A stretch of DNA of 64,000 nt, from the NCBI RefSeq assembly GCF_037176765.1, contig NC_090022.1:78952209-79016208 (forward strand). Direction: 5' to 3'. The notes below the pieces were generated by a model. The model was not told where the DNA came from. It saw only the letters and a list, made by a program, of their open reading frames with translations, and made no database searches. This DNA is from Anolis sagrei. Taxonomy: Eukaryota > Chordata > Lepidosauria > Squamata > Anolidae. Positions 12,801 through 22,996 of the stretch are shown here, one piece after another (the stretch's first letter is position 1; the number at the start of each line of letters is the position of its first letter). A program made the position numbers and the translations under genes.

Positions 12801-13168
12801 GGGTTATCTGAGTCCACTCTCAGATAATGTGTGATTTTCTGCCTTGATATTCTAGGATAAAGGGCTGTGTGGAAGGGCTCTGAAAGAGTCCCAACTCCCT
12901 CTAATAAGTTCCTCTTGTAAAAGTGGTCTATCATAATAATTTTTTGTTATATAGAGGAAAAATGTTATAGGAAAGATGAATGTGGTCTATTGCAGGACTA
13001 TGTCACAAAATGAATAGTGCACTTTTTTAAAAAAAGTAGCTATAGATTTCAAATACCCATTAACATACTTTCAATATGTCTTACATTTTACTTTTTTTTT
13101 CTAGGAATAGTGCTGAACCTGTGTACTTAAGGAGTTATGGACAATGTGAGAAACCTACTAATGAATGA
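6033..13168 (+). CDS. Gene 1: secreted double-headed Kazal-type serine protease inhibitor, 6 coding exons
   Basis: Coding exons are 6033-6078, 6652-6677, 8816-8940, 9832-9874, 10894-11009 and 13105-13168. All are bounded by AG/GT, and the phases fit (1, 0, 2, 0, 2). They give a 139-aa protein. It opens with a signal peptide ([15 protein letters not shown], cleavage likely after GVFS). Two Kazal domains of six cysteines follow, at about residues 26-78 and 83-132. Domain 1 has [16 protein letters not shown] and domain 2 has [16 protein letters not shown]. By Kazal convention the second residue after Cys2 is P1, so domain 1 (Arg) should act on trypsin-like and domain 2 (Leu) on chymotrypsin- or elastase-like proteases. 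The second exon pair joins in frame with no intervening stop or poly(A) signal, so this is one two-domain gene. It is the first of five family members on this strand. Inhibitory function is inferred from the family. Confidence 0.88.
8020..8165 (-). mobile_element. 5S rRNA-derived SINE fragment
   Basis: Reverse complement shows the 5S promoter region: gctaagcagaatctggcctg, then ggatgagagaccaccaatga. It lies in intron 2 of gene 1. Confidence 0.6.
8370..8532 (+). mobile_element. tRNA-type SINE 3' portion
   Basis: Contains acaagtcacattctctcagc and gataggttcgtcttagag, matching the better copies at 46385 and 61918. Lies in intron 2 of gene 1. Confidence 0.5.
9330..9660. mobile_element. Old DNA-transposon-like repeat (copy A)
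   Basis: Shares gatgggacccaagtc, ttatacacatagcctgag and attttgtgcatgaaacaaa with 41800-42060. Both ends carry inverted 'ttttggat/atccaaaa'-like motifs, as in Tigger-like elements. Contains a C run at 9387-9401. Confidence 0.45.
9788..9820 (+). repeat. (TC)n microsatellite forming the polypyrimidine tract of gene 1 exon 4
   Basis: A pure TC run of 33 nt is followed by CCTCCCCCCAG and then exon 4 at 9832. The microsatellite therefore supplies the pyrimidine tract of the 3' splice site. Confidence 0.9.
10120..10265 (-). mobile_element. tRNA-type SINE fragment
   Basis: ccttcacatcacttccaact and gtgtgactttcccaag are reverse complements of the SINE core also seen at 46385-46570. Lies in intron 4 of gene 1. 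Confidence 0.45.
10610..10738 (+). mobile_element. 5S-derived SINE 3' portion
   Basis: Contains aggaaggaactggcaaaac, ctatgaaattcatggggcc and cctgaagacacatacacac, the same body and tail as the 5S-derived SINE at 59682. Confidence 0.5.
11440..11560 (-). mobile_element. SINE 3' fragment
   Basis: ggtgccttcaagttgttttt and cttgaggtgaactgatcatg are reverse complements of the SINE tail that ends in CAA repeats elsewhere. Confidence 0.4.
11588..11812 (+). mobile_element. 5S rRNA-derived SINE, chimeric with tRNA-SINE core
   Basis: The 5' part has gatcttagaagctaagtggg and actcagatgggagaccacc, the internal promoter of 5S rRNA. The 3' part turns into the reverse complement of the tRNA-SINE core (ccagtgggtttccatggctg). 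A '5S-Sauria' SINE has been described in lizards, as I recall. Confidence 0.65.
11814..11880. repeat. Perfect 28-bp inverted repeat, 11-nt loop
   Basis: Arms 11814-11841 and 11853-11880 are exact reverse complements. The right arm is the first sequence of the Penelope-like copy that follows. Confidence 0.9.
11853..12290 (+). mobile_element. Penelope-like element 3' fragment
   Basis: Begins with a frame reading [20 protein letters not shown], as I recall from Penelope-type elements. It ends with catagatgcaggcaaaatgtc and catggccctatagcccg. The same 3' end recurs at 15688-15802 (minus) and 24060-24155 (plus). It lies in intron 5 of gene 1. Confidence 0.5.
12790..12890. mobile_element. Half of a palindromic hAT-type MITE
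   Basis: tttgaactgggttatctgag then gatattctaggataaagggc and gtgtggaagggctctg match the right half of the complete copy at 26756-26907. Confidence 0.55.
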
Positions 13169-13212
13169 TCAAGAAACATTCCCTAACTAGAGTGTTGGGT
13201 TTGCAATTTGGC

Positions 13213-13218
13213 ATTAAA
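13213..13218 (+). terminator. Poly(A) signal of gene 1
   Basis: ATTAAA lies 45 nt after the stop codon, with a GT/T-rich stretch (tgtgttgtgtcttg) shortly downstream. This is the common variant of AATAAA; the other four genes use AATAAA. Confidence 0.7.
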
Positions 13219-13632
13219 ACATTTAACTTGCAACTGTGTTGTGTCTTGATTTTTCTTGTTGAGTTTCATTTCATACCATAGCATATATCAAAAGGCTGAA
13301 TATATTTTTGAAGGTATGTTGAGAATGGGGTTTTTAACCTTAGGAGGAAAAGCATTATCCTTGCCCAGTGTGTCTGTGGTCTCTTTTGTTATATAACTGT
13401 TCCACCACATGGCAGAGTAGTTAATCCTCATCACAGAATATCCTCTGTTGTTGTACCTCAACTGTGCACATGCACATGAGCAAATGGAAACTAAAGACTA
13501 GGCATGATAGAGAACAGATTGAGGAGTTGGAATACTGGAAGAAATCATTCATAGAATGGTTGGAAAGGGTCCCGAAAGAGCAACCAGAAATCCTTGAGAA
13601 CACATCCCTGAGATATGACCATGTGCCTTCTG

Positions 13633-13912
13633 CAGGCATGTAGCCGGGGGGCGGGCTTGAGGGGCTTCAGCCCCCCCCCCCGAAATTCTCATGGTGGTTA
13701 GCGAAAAGGCCTTACTGATGCATTATTTAAACTGTTATGTTTATTCATATCATGATCGGATCACTATGCTCAATATATCCCATATGCATGGGGGTATTGA
13801 GGTAACGAAACAAAAGGTTTGCTAGGGTAGACCCTCTTTCACTCAGACTCACCCCCCCCCCCCCTGAAACAAACTCAGCCCCCTCCAAATCGAAATCCTG
13901 GCTACGGGCCTG
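13633..13912. mobile_element. 280-bp hAT-type MITE with perfect 8-bp target duplication
   Basis: Terminal inverted repeats are CAGGCATGTAGCC and, inverted, CAGGCCCGTAGCC. GCCTTCTG flanks it at 13625-13632 and 13913-13920. An 8-bp duplication is the hAT hallmark. No coding capacity; two C runs inside. It lies 465 bp beyond the gene 1 stop. Confidence 0.85.
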
Positions 13913-13920
13913 GCCTTCTG

Positions 13921-16070
13921 CATTAAAATATCTCTAAATGAAGCAGAGTCTTCCACCTTTTAAGGTACTATATTCCACAGCTGAACCATTGTTATCATCT
14001 GTTTGTCTTCTCAGTGCTTGTTTTCCACCTCTTCACATGGGGGGATTTTTTTTCCTGTTTTGCCGCTTTGCTTTGCACCAAGGATGGGGGCTGCTGTGCG
14101 CCATCACATGACATATGGCAGGCCCTGCCCACTTTCCTCCCAAAGTTGGGGGGGAAGATGGAGCTACCTGCACTTTCATCCCCATTTCCCTATGTGATGG
14201 AGGCAAGGACAGCAGGGCAACACATGTTGCCACACTTTCTGCCATCTGATGAGGAGAGGGAAAGTGTGCCAACACACCCTGTCCCATCCCCTCCATGTGA
14301 TTAGGAGAGGGGGGAGGGTGTGTGGGGTGCCACGAGCCGCCCTGCACACCTTCTCTTTTGCCAGCAATAGCCAGCACAATGGCATGGCCCGAAAGGGCCA
14401 TATGAAGAAGTCCTTGTATTTCTAAAATCATGCAGCTTTCCAAACATAAAATACAAACAGTATGAATGAATCTGAATAGTAGCAGTGGCACACGGAAACA
14501 AATTAGTAACAATCATTGGCACCCCACAACTTGGATCTAGTTGAAAGGTATTTTTTGTATCAAATATTATGGAGAGAAAATATGTGGAGACATGAATGCA
14601 AACATGCATGGACAAAACACAATATTCTGCAAACCTGCTCTCCTTCAAAATTCAAGTATGGAGGATATATTATAATCCTTCATTGTTTTCCAACAGCTTT
14701 TTAAAAAACATTTTCCTTAAAAGAGTGACTTTGTTAATAGAAATAATGCCCATCAGTTTCTAGAACAAGAGATCTTTCTGAAAATACTTTTAGAATATGA
14801 ATGGTCTTCTATAAAAATAGAGATTGAAAAAGTATCATGATCAGGAGAGTACAAGCGTGAATTGGGAAATGTACGCGGTGGCAGTGCGACTTGCTGATCT
14901 TTTCAAGTTTCATATAAAAATATAAATAGCCAGTTTGATTCCATTCCATTGTTTCAGTGTTAGATGTACATGGCTCAATTCAGAACTGCTTGTCTTAAGT
15001 TTTAAAATCCTTCACAGCTTGGTAGTAGAGGGTTCTTTCACATGACACAATTATGTTTGGTCACATCGTTTGATTCATTATCATTCCATTTTAACTGCCA
15101 TGACAACTCCTATTAAAATTTGCTGTTTACAGAAAGGGGTTCAGAATTCTCAGCCAGAGCACTTTTCTAGTGCCTCCCTAAAATGGAGATCCTAGTAGTC
15201 CCTATGACACACACACTGCCATTAAAGTGGACTCATAGTGACATAACTGTGTGAAAAGGGCCCGGAGAAAGCCAAAGGACCACTTTTCACCAAGGTGGCC
15301 AAAGGATCTCTTGAGTTTGCTGCTGCTCTTCTTTCTGCTACATCACGCTGAACAGGAGCTCTGTCAGTGTCAACCCTCTTAACGGATAGCGTCCGTCCAG
15401 CTCTAGGAGAGCACCTGTACAACTTAGATCATATCAGAACTGGAAAGTAAAATCATTAGTGGATTTGCTGCCTTTATAGCAGAGTATCAACCAGCCACCC
15501 TAGCTCTCCACATGTCTGCCTGTACTCTAGATATTTAGTAAACATACTTTTTGGAGTATCATGAGTAGAAGAAATAAACCACAAAAGAGACTATGCAGTG
15601 ATGGCACCTAAACAGAATGCTTTCCACTGAGTAACCCCTTTCTTTTAGTTTCCTCAATTTTTCAGTTCTGTAAATTAATTTTACTTTGGATTGTTGAAGG
15701 CTTTCACGGCTGGAATCACTGGGTTGTTGTTGGTTTTCAGGGTGTATGGCCATATTCTAGAAGCAGTCTCTCCTGACGTCTCGCCTGCATCTATGGCAGG
15801 TATCTATGGTAAGTACTTTTACTTTGACAATTTCCCCACTGCTCTTTATTTGTAATGTGAGATGTTCTCCTTTGCATTTCTTCTGTCTTAGTTTGAACTT
15901 ACTATAAGTTGCCTTATAAAGCTGATAAATAAAAAAATAAATACATTTATCATGTGCATTATGCAGGGAGTTGGAACTGGTCCAGCTCACCACAATGGTC
16001 TGTCATATTAGATTTACATGTCAATATATCACGTCGAAGGAAGATTTCATAACCAAGGTTTCAGGTAGAT
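13921..16070. other. Intergenic stretch between genes 1 and 2
   Basis: No coding exon seen. 14010-14400 is a GC-richer unclassified block with open frames on both strands and no recognisable protein. 15040-15260 has inverted ends (gggttctttcacatgacac and gtgtgaaaagggccc), so it is probably a palindromic MITE. The Penelope-like piece at 15688-15802 is listed separately. Confidence 0.5.
15688..15802 (-). mobile_element. Penelope-like element 3' end
   Basis: gaaggctttcacggctggaa, tatggccatattctagaagc and cgcctgcatctatggcagg are the reverse complement of the 3' end at 12190-12290. Confidence 0.5.
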
Positions 16071-16073
16071 GCC

Positions 16074-16081
16074 TATATATA
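16074..16081 (+). promoter_or_regulatory. Candidate TATA box of gene 2
   Basis: TATATATA lies 123 nt upstream of the ATT that replaces the start codon. The following sequence, including gtaaaac and cagtggaatctga, resembles the same stretch in genes 3 and 4, so the promoter region appears to be homologous. Confidence 0.55.
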
Positions 16082-16394
16082 CATGAAGGCAAAGATGTAA
16101 AACATCCTTTCTTTGACAGTGGAATCTGAACATTGTCTTCTCTGGAGAACATTAGCAGAGACTCTGGTGTGACCACTCTCAATCACACAGATAATCATTA
16201 AGGGGGCAAGCTTCCTGCTCCTCAGTCTGACATACTTCTTCTTATACTCAGGTGAGTCAGGCATTGCAAAGGATTGCAAAGGATCCTTTTTGATAAGAAA
16301 TTATCCATGAGATTCAAATCTATTAAGTCTTTAATCCTCTTCAAGGGGGTGGGAGTGATCCATTTTATTTGATTGTATTTTATATAATTGGCTA

Positions 16395-16508
16395 TGATTC
16401 AGAGGAAAAAAATAGCAAAACCACCATATAATATTTCTTGCACTAGAAAACCTTAGGAAATTCATGAGGTCACCAAAAGTCGACAGACAACAAAGGCACA
16501 CACACTTC
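16395..16508 (+). mobile_element. 5S-derived SINE 3' portion
   Basis: ggaaattcatgaggtcacc then aaggcacacacactt matches the 3' body of the SINE at 59682. Lies in intron 1 of gene 2. Confidence 0.45.
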
Positions 16509-16547
16509 ATTTTTATCCCATCTTGCTCTCCATATGGGATCTAAGAT

Positions 16548-16799
16548 TTTTTTTTCTTGTCTGGAGCGACTTGAGAAACTGCAAGTCGCTTCTGGTGTGA
16601 CAGAATTGGCCATTGCCCAGGGGACACCCGAATGTTTTTGATGTTTTACCATCCTTGTGGGAGGCTTCTCTCATGTCCCCATAGGGGGGGCTGGAGCTGA
16701 CAGAGGGAGCTCATCTGCGCTCTCCCCGGATTCGAATCTGTGATTTGTCGATCGGCAGTCCTGCCAGTTTATCCCACTGTGGCACCGGGGACTCCTAGT
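16548..16799 (-). mobile_element. tRNA-derived SINE with target duplication
   Basis: Reverse complement starts ggagtccccggtgccacagt, with tRNA box B-like attcgaatccgggg, and ends in an A tail (the T run at 16548). ATCTAAGAT flanks both sides (16539-16547 and 16800-16808), so this copy inserted by target-primed reverse transcription. Confidence 0.75.
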
Positions 16800-16849
16800 A
16801 TCTAAGATAATATCCAAACACTGATTTTAAATACCAATATACTCTATTA

Positions 16850-16977
16850 TAAGCCTAGTTTTTCAGCCTGCCAGACTGACTGACTTCCAGGGCCAAGCGG
16901 TACCATACTTTATGCTTTTGCTGCATGAAGATAGAAGGGGGTTAGACTAGGTGACCTTTAGAGCTCCCTTCCAATTC

Positions 16978-17022
<45 letters not shown>

Positions 17023-17125
17023 GGCTGGGTGGCCATCTGTCAGGGGTGCTTTGATTGTGCTTTCCCTGCATGAAGGCAGAATGAAGAGGTTGGACTAGAT
17101 GGCCTTTATAGCTTCCTTCCAACTA
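16850..17125 (+). mobile_element. Two CR1/L2-type LINE 3' ends separated by (ATT)n
   Basis: Both pieces end in the typical line of these elements: ggttagactaggtgaccttt then ccttccaattctatt, and tggccatctgtcaggggtgc then ggttggactagatggccttt. The ATT microsatellite at 16977-17021 sits where the first tail ends and probably grew from it. Confidence 0.65.
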
Positions 17126-17355
17126 ATGGTATATTGACATTAAAGTTTACCTATGTTGCACCTACCTTAGTTGGAATTAATAGTAGGATTCAAGTCTTTT
17201 GAGATATTAAAGAATCAATGAAATGCATTCCATTGTCTAGCAAGAACAGAGTGGTCTCAAGTGACTTTCAGATTGGTTTGTGTTATTAATCAGAACTTTA
17301 AAATGTTTACCTATTTCTTGCTTTCATTCTAGATGTTGCCGTTGAAGCTCTGCTG

Positions 17356-18500
17356 GTGAGTGCTTACTATGTCTTCTTATTGGTAATTTACCTATGATTT
17401 CAGACATTTGAACCATTCCCCCCGAAAGTAAAGAACAATGAGAAGAAAACTTGCCTACCATTAAACTAACATTTGCATTATACTTTTTTACTCTGAGAGA
17501 TTTGCATGGCACGAATGTAAAGTTACGTTGGTTAAGGCTTTAAAGATGAGAAGTAAAACTCAACCTGAGAAATGCTAGCCAACTGTTCATCTAGTTTGGA
17601 ATAATAATGGAATAATAATGAAACTTACATAGACTGATGACTGTATAATGCAAAACATGTGAAATCAATTTGAAGTGTTGTGTGATACTAGTGCAATTAA
17701 TTGAGGTAACTGTGAAATGGCCCTTAAGCAGATTTCAGTCTTCCTTGTGTATGCTTTTTCTACATTCTAACCAGTGATACTAAAAAAGGTTTTGTGTTTT
17801 ATGAAGCAAACATTTGATTCTGTTTATAAAAATAGATAGTAATAAAAGTCTACCATCATTGTTCATATACTGAGATGTGATTTAATCTGTTACATTCAAT
17901 ACTGTACCTGTTTCCCAAAATTTCTAATTTGGGAACATATGAATTAAAGTTCCTCTCTGTTCACACCCCTTCCAATAATAAAATCTTTTAAAAAAATTAA
18001 TTACAACTGAAAGGGAGTTCTACATACATTTTCTTTCAAAAAGGATTGAAGTCACTTTAAAGAAAACACAAAAGCAAATATCTCAACCTTTGATAGAAGT
18101 ACTATTTCCCAAGCAGTTCACACTATTTGTAGGGTTTTATATTGACAATCAAAAATTTGCTCTGGATTTGAGACTTTTCATTGTATTTGTTGATTAGGTG
18201 CTGCAAACCTTTAAGAGGTGATAGTCCTTAGGGCAGGGTTGCTATCTTACAGCCCCATGCTAATTATTATAAGTACCGTATTCATAATATGCCTTCTGAT
18301 TAAGCACATTCAATATATTAATTATTGTTATTTTGATACCACTATGTTTCATCCTTGCTTTTATTTCTTACAGTAACTAGCTATACTGTTGAGAGAACCA
18401 GTAGAATAATGTTTATAGTACTGGAGTTGATAAAAATAACATAAATTCAAATTCTTCGTTGACCATGGAATTTATCATGTGAACCAGGCCTTTGGACAGC
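17356..18500. other. Intron 2 of gene 2, unremarkable part
   Basis: AT-rich sequence; no exon, repeat family or regulatory motif recognised. Confidence 0.5.
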
Positions 18501-18559
18501 AAGCATGGCAGCACCTTGGATGTTGAACTGGACTGAAATTGGCTATATGGTTGATGACA

Positions 18560-18745
18560 ATGTTTTAACATGTTTTTAACTTAATGTTTTATTTACTGTT
18601 TTAAACGGTTGCTATTTGTGTTTATATTTGTATTATATTGAGCTTCAAATTGTGGCTGGTTTGTAAGCCACCCTGAGTCCCCCCTCGGGGTTTGAGAAGG
18701 GCGGGATAGAAATATTGGAAATAAAATAAAATAATAAACTTGGGC
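18560..18745 (+). mobile_element. L2-type LINE 3' tail
   Basis: gtaagccaccctgagtcccc, ctcggggtttgagaagggcg and an ataaaataaaataata end, the tail of the 3136-5062 family. Confidence 0.65.
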
Positions 18746-19112
18746 TACCATTATATCACAACAAATCTACCTTTAGGATCATTCTTCTTCTGCCCCTCCT
18801 CCTCAGGTCAGAAAAAGAAGAAAAACAATCCTCCTTAACAACAGTCTCCTTTATTCATTTGATATATGGAATAAAGATGCCAGTCTTTTTAAATTCCACC
18901 CATTTTTAATTATTATTTTTTTCATTTGTCATTGGACAATTTTTTTCATTTGTCATTGCTTGCAGTTTTAACATACACACACACCTTCATTGGAGCGACC
19001 TGCCTTTTGGGTGGTCTGGAGTTGCTTTCTCTTCTTGTCCAAAGTGGGCAGGGAGATCTCCTGTAATGTGTTGCTGCCATCCTGGATAAAGCATATGAAT
19101 GTGCATGCTTGC

Positions 19113-19117
19113 AACAT

Positions 19118-19148
<31 letters not shown>

Positions 19149-19250
19149 TTATTTACCTTGTATATTGCTACTCCCAATTTGGCTCAGAGCGGTTTACAGA
19201 AGCAGATTAAAACAATACAATAAGCAGCAAGGACGGACATAGCCCCAGGA
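19113..19250 (-). mobile_element. LINE 3' tail with (ATTT)n
   Basis: A tetranucleotide ATTT run (about 19117-19150) is followed by ttgtatattgctactcccaa and ctcagagcggtttacagaag, an inverted LINE tail. Lies in intron 2 of gene 2. Confidence 0.5.
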
Positions 19251-20520
19251 AGGAGGAATCCAGGACTGGCTGGACCAACTGGCTGGAATAGCTTTTCCTC
19301 CCTTCAGCCTGAGATCTCCCAAGACAAATGGCATCCTCACCTTGAGGAAAAGTGTGCAATGTGCACTATTCATTCTACAGAAGTTTGAACTTGAAATAGT
19401 ATTAGCTGTGACTTTTCAATGCCCTGCATAATATATCTATTCAATAGTTCATGTAATAACATTTTTTTAAAAAAAATCTCTTACTTTACATGATTAAGTC
19501 TATGATATCCAGCTTCTTCAAACAAGAGATGTCCTAGCTAGAAAGGATGTTCTGCAAATGATGCTAGAACTATAACCAGTCTCTGTTCATTCTATTGGAT
19601 GTGAAGTTCACAAAGACAAGTTTTCCATGTAGATAAATTTATTCCATGAAATAAACATGTCACTGCATCCATCCACTTTGTTAATCTCTGCTAGTTTTTG
19701 TGGTCATCAAAAAGTTCCCATGGTCTCAAGAGGGAAGGAAGAGACATTAAAACCTGCCTTTACTCTCTTTTCAGATTGACTGCCATGGCTACCCCAGGAG
19801 ACCATGTCATTTTCTGTACATCCCACTGTGTGGTGTTAATAACCGAACATATCGAAATGAGTGTTTTTACTGTAATGCCTTTATGTACGTATGGAAGAAA
19901 TCTGAATAGCTAAATTTTAGGAAAGGTCAGTAGTCTACTGTCAGGGCCAAAATAGACCACTGCACCGAGGATGTGTGGTGCTTTCTGTTTTGCTTTGGAA
20001 GAATATGATTCAGGTCAGATTGAGGGGAGGAGATTACATGAACAGAAAAGTAGCAAAGGTTGCCAATTTCAACATGTCTGACCTGTTTAGTTTTTAATTT
20101 TACCCTCTTCTGTAGTAGCAGATCTAAAGTTGGTGTACAAGGAATCACAGAAATCACTCTAAAACAATTTTATAGCTCCCACATAGTGAAGACCACTATC
20201 TGGTACATGTGAAATCAAGCCACTATTTCAGTAGACCACAAATACTCAGATGAACAGCCAGGAAATAAGGGCATTGTTGGCACTAGTCCAGTCTCCAGAA
20301 GGAAGACATTCTGTTACCGGAGTGTCTCAGTTGAGCCTATTTGGAAATACCTGATGTTTTTTTTTTCCTAAGTAAATTTTGCATATTTTGGCTTCTCAAC
20401 TTCTATGTTTTCCTCCTCTTTTAGACAAAGTGGTAGAAGGCTTAAACTAAGGAAAGTTGGAAGATGCAATTAATATCAAGATGCACAAGACTGAAATTAA
20501 TCATTTCAGGCATTGCCACA

Positions 20521-20599
20521 AATAAAGCTAATCCTGTTTCTGCTTTCATCTGTTTGCTAGTGAACAGCTTGGACTATCCCAATTCCATTTATCAATAAA
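20521..20599 (+). terminator. Poly(A) signals of gene 2
   Basis: AATAAA occurs at 20521-20526 and again at 20594-20599, 48 and 121 nt after the stop. The second sits in tatcaataaag, matching the context of the poly(A) signals of genes 3 and 4, so it is probably the ancestral one. Confidence 0.7.
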
Positions 20600-21227
20600 G
20601 TAAGCTAAGCATCATCATTTGCCTTGGAGTCTATTTATTCGTTTCATGTTCTATTTTAGAGATTATTTGCCCACCTTATTTCAATGCACAGTAAAAGCCA
20701 TGGGCTTTTGTGATGTGCACAAAAGAATATAACCCAAAATTTGATTTAGTAAATCCTCCAAGAATGAGCCACACAACTTTGAGATGCGGTTCCTGCAGGA
20801 TCCCAATGTTCAGATTGTCAATAATGTCCTATTTATTGGAGGGATCCGGGACATAAAAAGGTTCTCTGATTTATAAAAATCAACACATTAGGGAGACATG
20901 AAGGTCTTTGGACACTGCTAAAATACAATGGGCAAAATCTTCTTCCCACAACAAAACTTTGAGCTATGTGATTAATTCAGCAACACTCTGAAGTGGTCTA
21001 GCCCAATAAAAGTCTCAGGACATCATTCTGATGACCATCTACTTTGTTTGTAATTGGAATACAGATTTTTAGGATATATAACTAATCTGAAACACAGAAA
21101 TTGACAAGTTAGGAGAAAAAGGTTAAAGTGTAAGGAAGATCTATGTCCAATTCTTAACAATTCACTAAATATTAACTGTTAATTCTTTTATTCTTAAATA
21201 GAGTAGCCATGTTTAATACTGTATAAG
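20600..21227. other. Downstream flank of gene 2
   Basis: No exon or recognised element. Confidence 0.5.
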
Positions 21228-21994
21228 TGTTGGAGTTCAGCCTGTGATTGTGTCTAATGATCTCTGGATGTTATGATTGGCAATGCTGTTTCTAATGATG
21301 AGGGTGCTTTAGATGCAGAGAATGACAATGGGATTCCTGTTCAAAGTGTCTTTGCTGATGAGAATGTTCCTGAGGGGTTTGGGGATGATGGGATGGTCTC
21401 TGGAAGAGGGCCTGAATTGTTACCAGAGAATTTCCAGGGCTTTGAGCCTGAGAAAAGCTCGGCACCTGGCCCAGCTGCAGAAATTCATTGCAACTAAAAG
21501 ATAGAAGGATTGTTGTCAGACAAAACAGATTTGTTCAACAATCTCTCCGTTGCTCTGCTAGGCGAGAGAGAAAATTATAACAGAATTGAGGCTGAATAGA
21601 AACAAGTTTCTGGCGAGAATTTAGAGTAGATTAGGGGATAAAAGTGCCAAGTACAGAATTTGTGGTCAGGTGAAGCAACTTTGGAACTGGATCAAGACGT
21701 AGTGGCGAATCTCGCAGCCTTGCATTCGAAAGATTCAAGTTATACCTTGTTTGATTTCATAATTTGGAGTTTTACCTCGGAAGTTTCTGTTTTGAGTTTT
21801 TCATGTACTTTGATGGATTTATTTCCTGGATTATTTGTTCCTGCTTATCTTTCTACCTACTTGGATTTACCTATTTCTTTGCAGCGTTTTATTGCTAATG
21901 CTTTTTAAATTACCTACAATAAACTGCTGGCATTTTTACACAGCTGTGTGGTGTTTTTAAGTCAGAGGGCTTCTTCCTGGTCTGGAGTGCAACA
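21228..21994 (+). mobile_element. Probable solo LTR (fossil LTR element)
   Basis: A 767-bp unit begins TGTTGGAG and ends GCAACA, with AATAAA near its 3' end (about 21919) and a near-match 5-bp flank (ataag/aaaag). No internal region is attached. The open frame at its start is taken as chance. Superfamily not resolved; no partner LTR in the window. Confidence 0.55.
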
Positions 21995-22094
21995 AAAAGA
22001 CACAAAGTCTGTATTGTGGTCATATCTTCTGGTCTATTAGAGCAACCATAAAGTACCCCTCCCATCTTTCTATAAACTGAGGTTTTGCACACTG

Positions 22095-22500
22095 ATATAT
22101 TTCAAGATTAGATTAGATAAGGTGATGGAGTGTCTACATGTGCCTTCAAGAACCTCTTCACACACACTTTTTTTTCAGGGGCAGTGATGGGGTTGTTTTA
22201 GTTCAGCCCAATGGCTCCCATCATACCCTGGAAAAATTCTTCCAGGGCAGATCTGTGGCTGAACTGAAGCACACACACCCTGCCACTGCTGCCCAAAAAT
22301 TGTCGGCGGTGGCTGCTGGGCAACTCTCATCTTTCCATAGGGAAAGATGGGTCAAGCCAGCTTAAGGAGGTTTCCTCCTGTCTGATGAGGTGGGGGGGAG
22401 ACAGGATGGTGTGGGGCGACAGGTCTCCACACTCCATGTGACCACTACAAGGATCGCTGTGATCCGCGGTGATCCAGGGTTATTCCAGTGGTGTGTCTGA
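22095..22500. other. Unclassified repeat-like block
   Basis: Moderately GC-rich, with accctggaaaaattcttcca (a short palindrome) and ctttccatagggaaag. Resembles the block at 14010-14400 in composition. No protein recognised. Confidence 0.3.
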
Positions 22501-22514
22501 CAAGGCTGCAAGTT

Positions 22515-22660
22515 ACCTGTTGACTTATGATGGATTATATAGGGTTTTCTTAGACAAAGAGTGTTCAGAACTGGTTTTACAACTTCTGTCCTCTGAAATA
22601 TTGCTTACATAATATTTGTTGGTGGTCTCTTGGCCAGGATCAGATAGGATTGGATGTCTT
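22515..22660 (-). mobile_element. 5S-derived SINE
   Basis: Reverse complement has 5S-like gatcctggccaagagaccac, and the body contains cttatgatggattatatagg. Confidence 0.5.
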
Positions 22661-22946
22661 TAGAGTAGTAAATATACAGTGATTGCAGGTCTGTTTAAAT
22701 GCAACCCCATACCAATCAAATAACTTGATCTGATTTGTTTCCTTACCAGCCCAAGACCCAAAATTGTGTCAGAGAAAGGTCATAATGGAACTCAAAGAAA
22801 TTATCATACAGTAAATGCAGTAAGTGGCTACATCAGAATATGTACACAGTCCCCAAGTTATGAACAAGATAGGTTCTGTAGGTTTGTTTTTAAGTTGAAT
22901 TTGTATGTAAGTCAGAACAAGTACATTTTAAAGTGTAACTCCAGCC

Positions 22947-22950
<4 letters not shown>

Positions 22951-22994
<44 letters not shown>
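22951..22994. repeat. (GT)22 microsatellite
   Basis: 44 nt of uninterrupted GT inside a repeat that reads ataggttctgtaggtttgtt upstream. Confidence 0.95.

Positions 22995-22996
<2 letters not shown>

Larger units (their letters stand above)
16197..20473 (+). pseudogene. Gene 2: single-domain Kazal inhibitor, open throughout but without an ATG
   Basis: Exons are 16197-16251, 17333-17355, 19775-19884 and 20425-20473, with intact AG/GT sites and the cluster's phases (1, 0, 2). Exon 1 aligns codon for codon with gene 4 (FLLLSLT..FFLYS against [13 protein letters not shown]). Where gene 4 has ATG AAG this copy has ATT AAG, and an in-frame stop (TGA at 16170) lies upstream with no ATG between. If ATT were used, the product would be 78 aa. 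The Kazal domain keeps all six cysteines and TYRNEC, with Phe as P1 (CHFLY), pointing to chymotrypsin-like targets. GVNN replaces the usual GTDG/GSDG, and NRT is a possible N-glycosylation site. Exon 2 is 6 nt shorter than in gene 4. With no other damage it is either a very recent pseudogene, a non-AUG start, a sequence error, or a gene with an unseen first exon. Confidence 0.72.

Noticed and set aside
14033-14512. 159-codon minus-strand frame
   Set aside because: No recognisable motif, sits in an unclassified repeat-like block, and overlaps equally long frames on the other strand.
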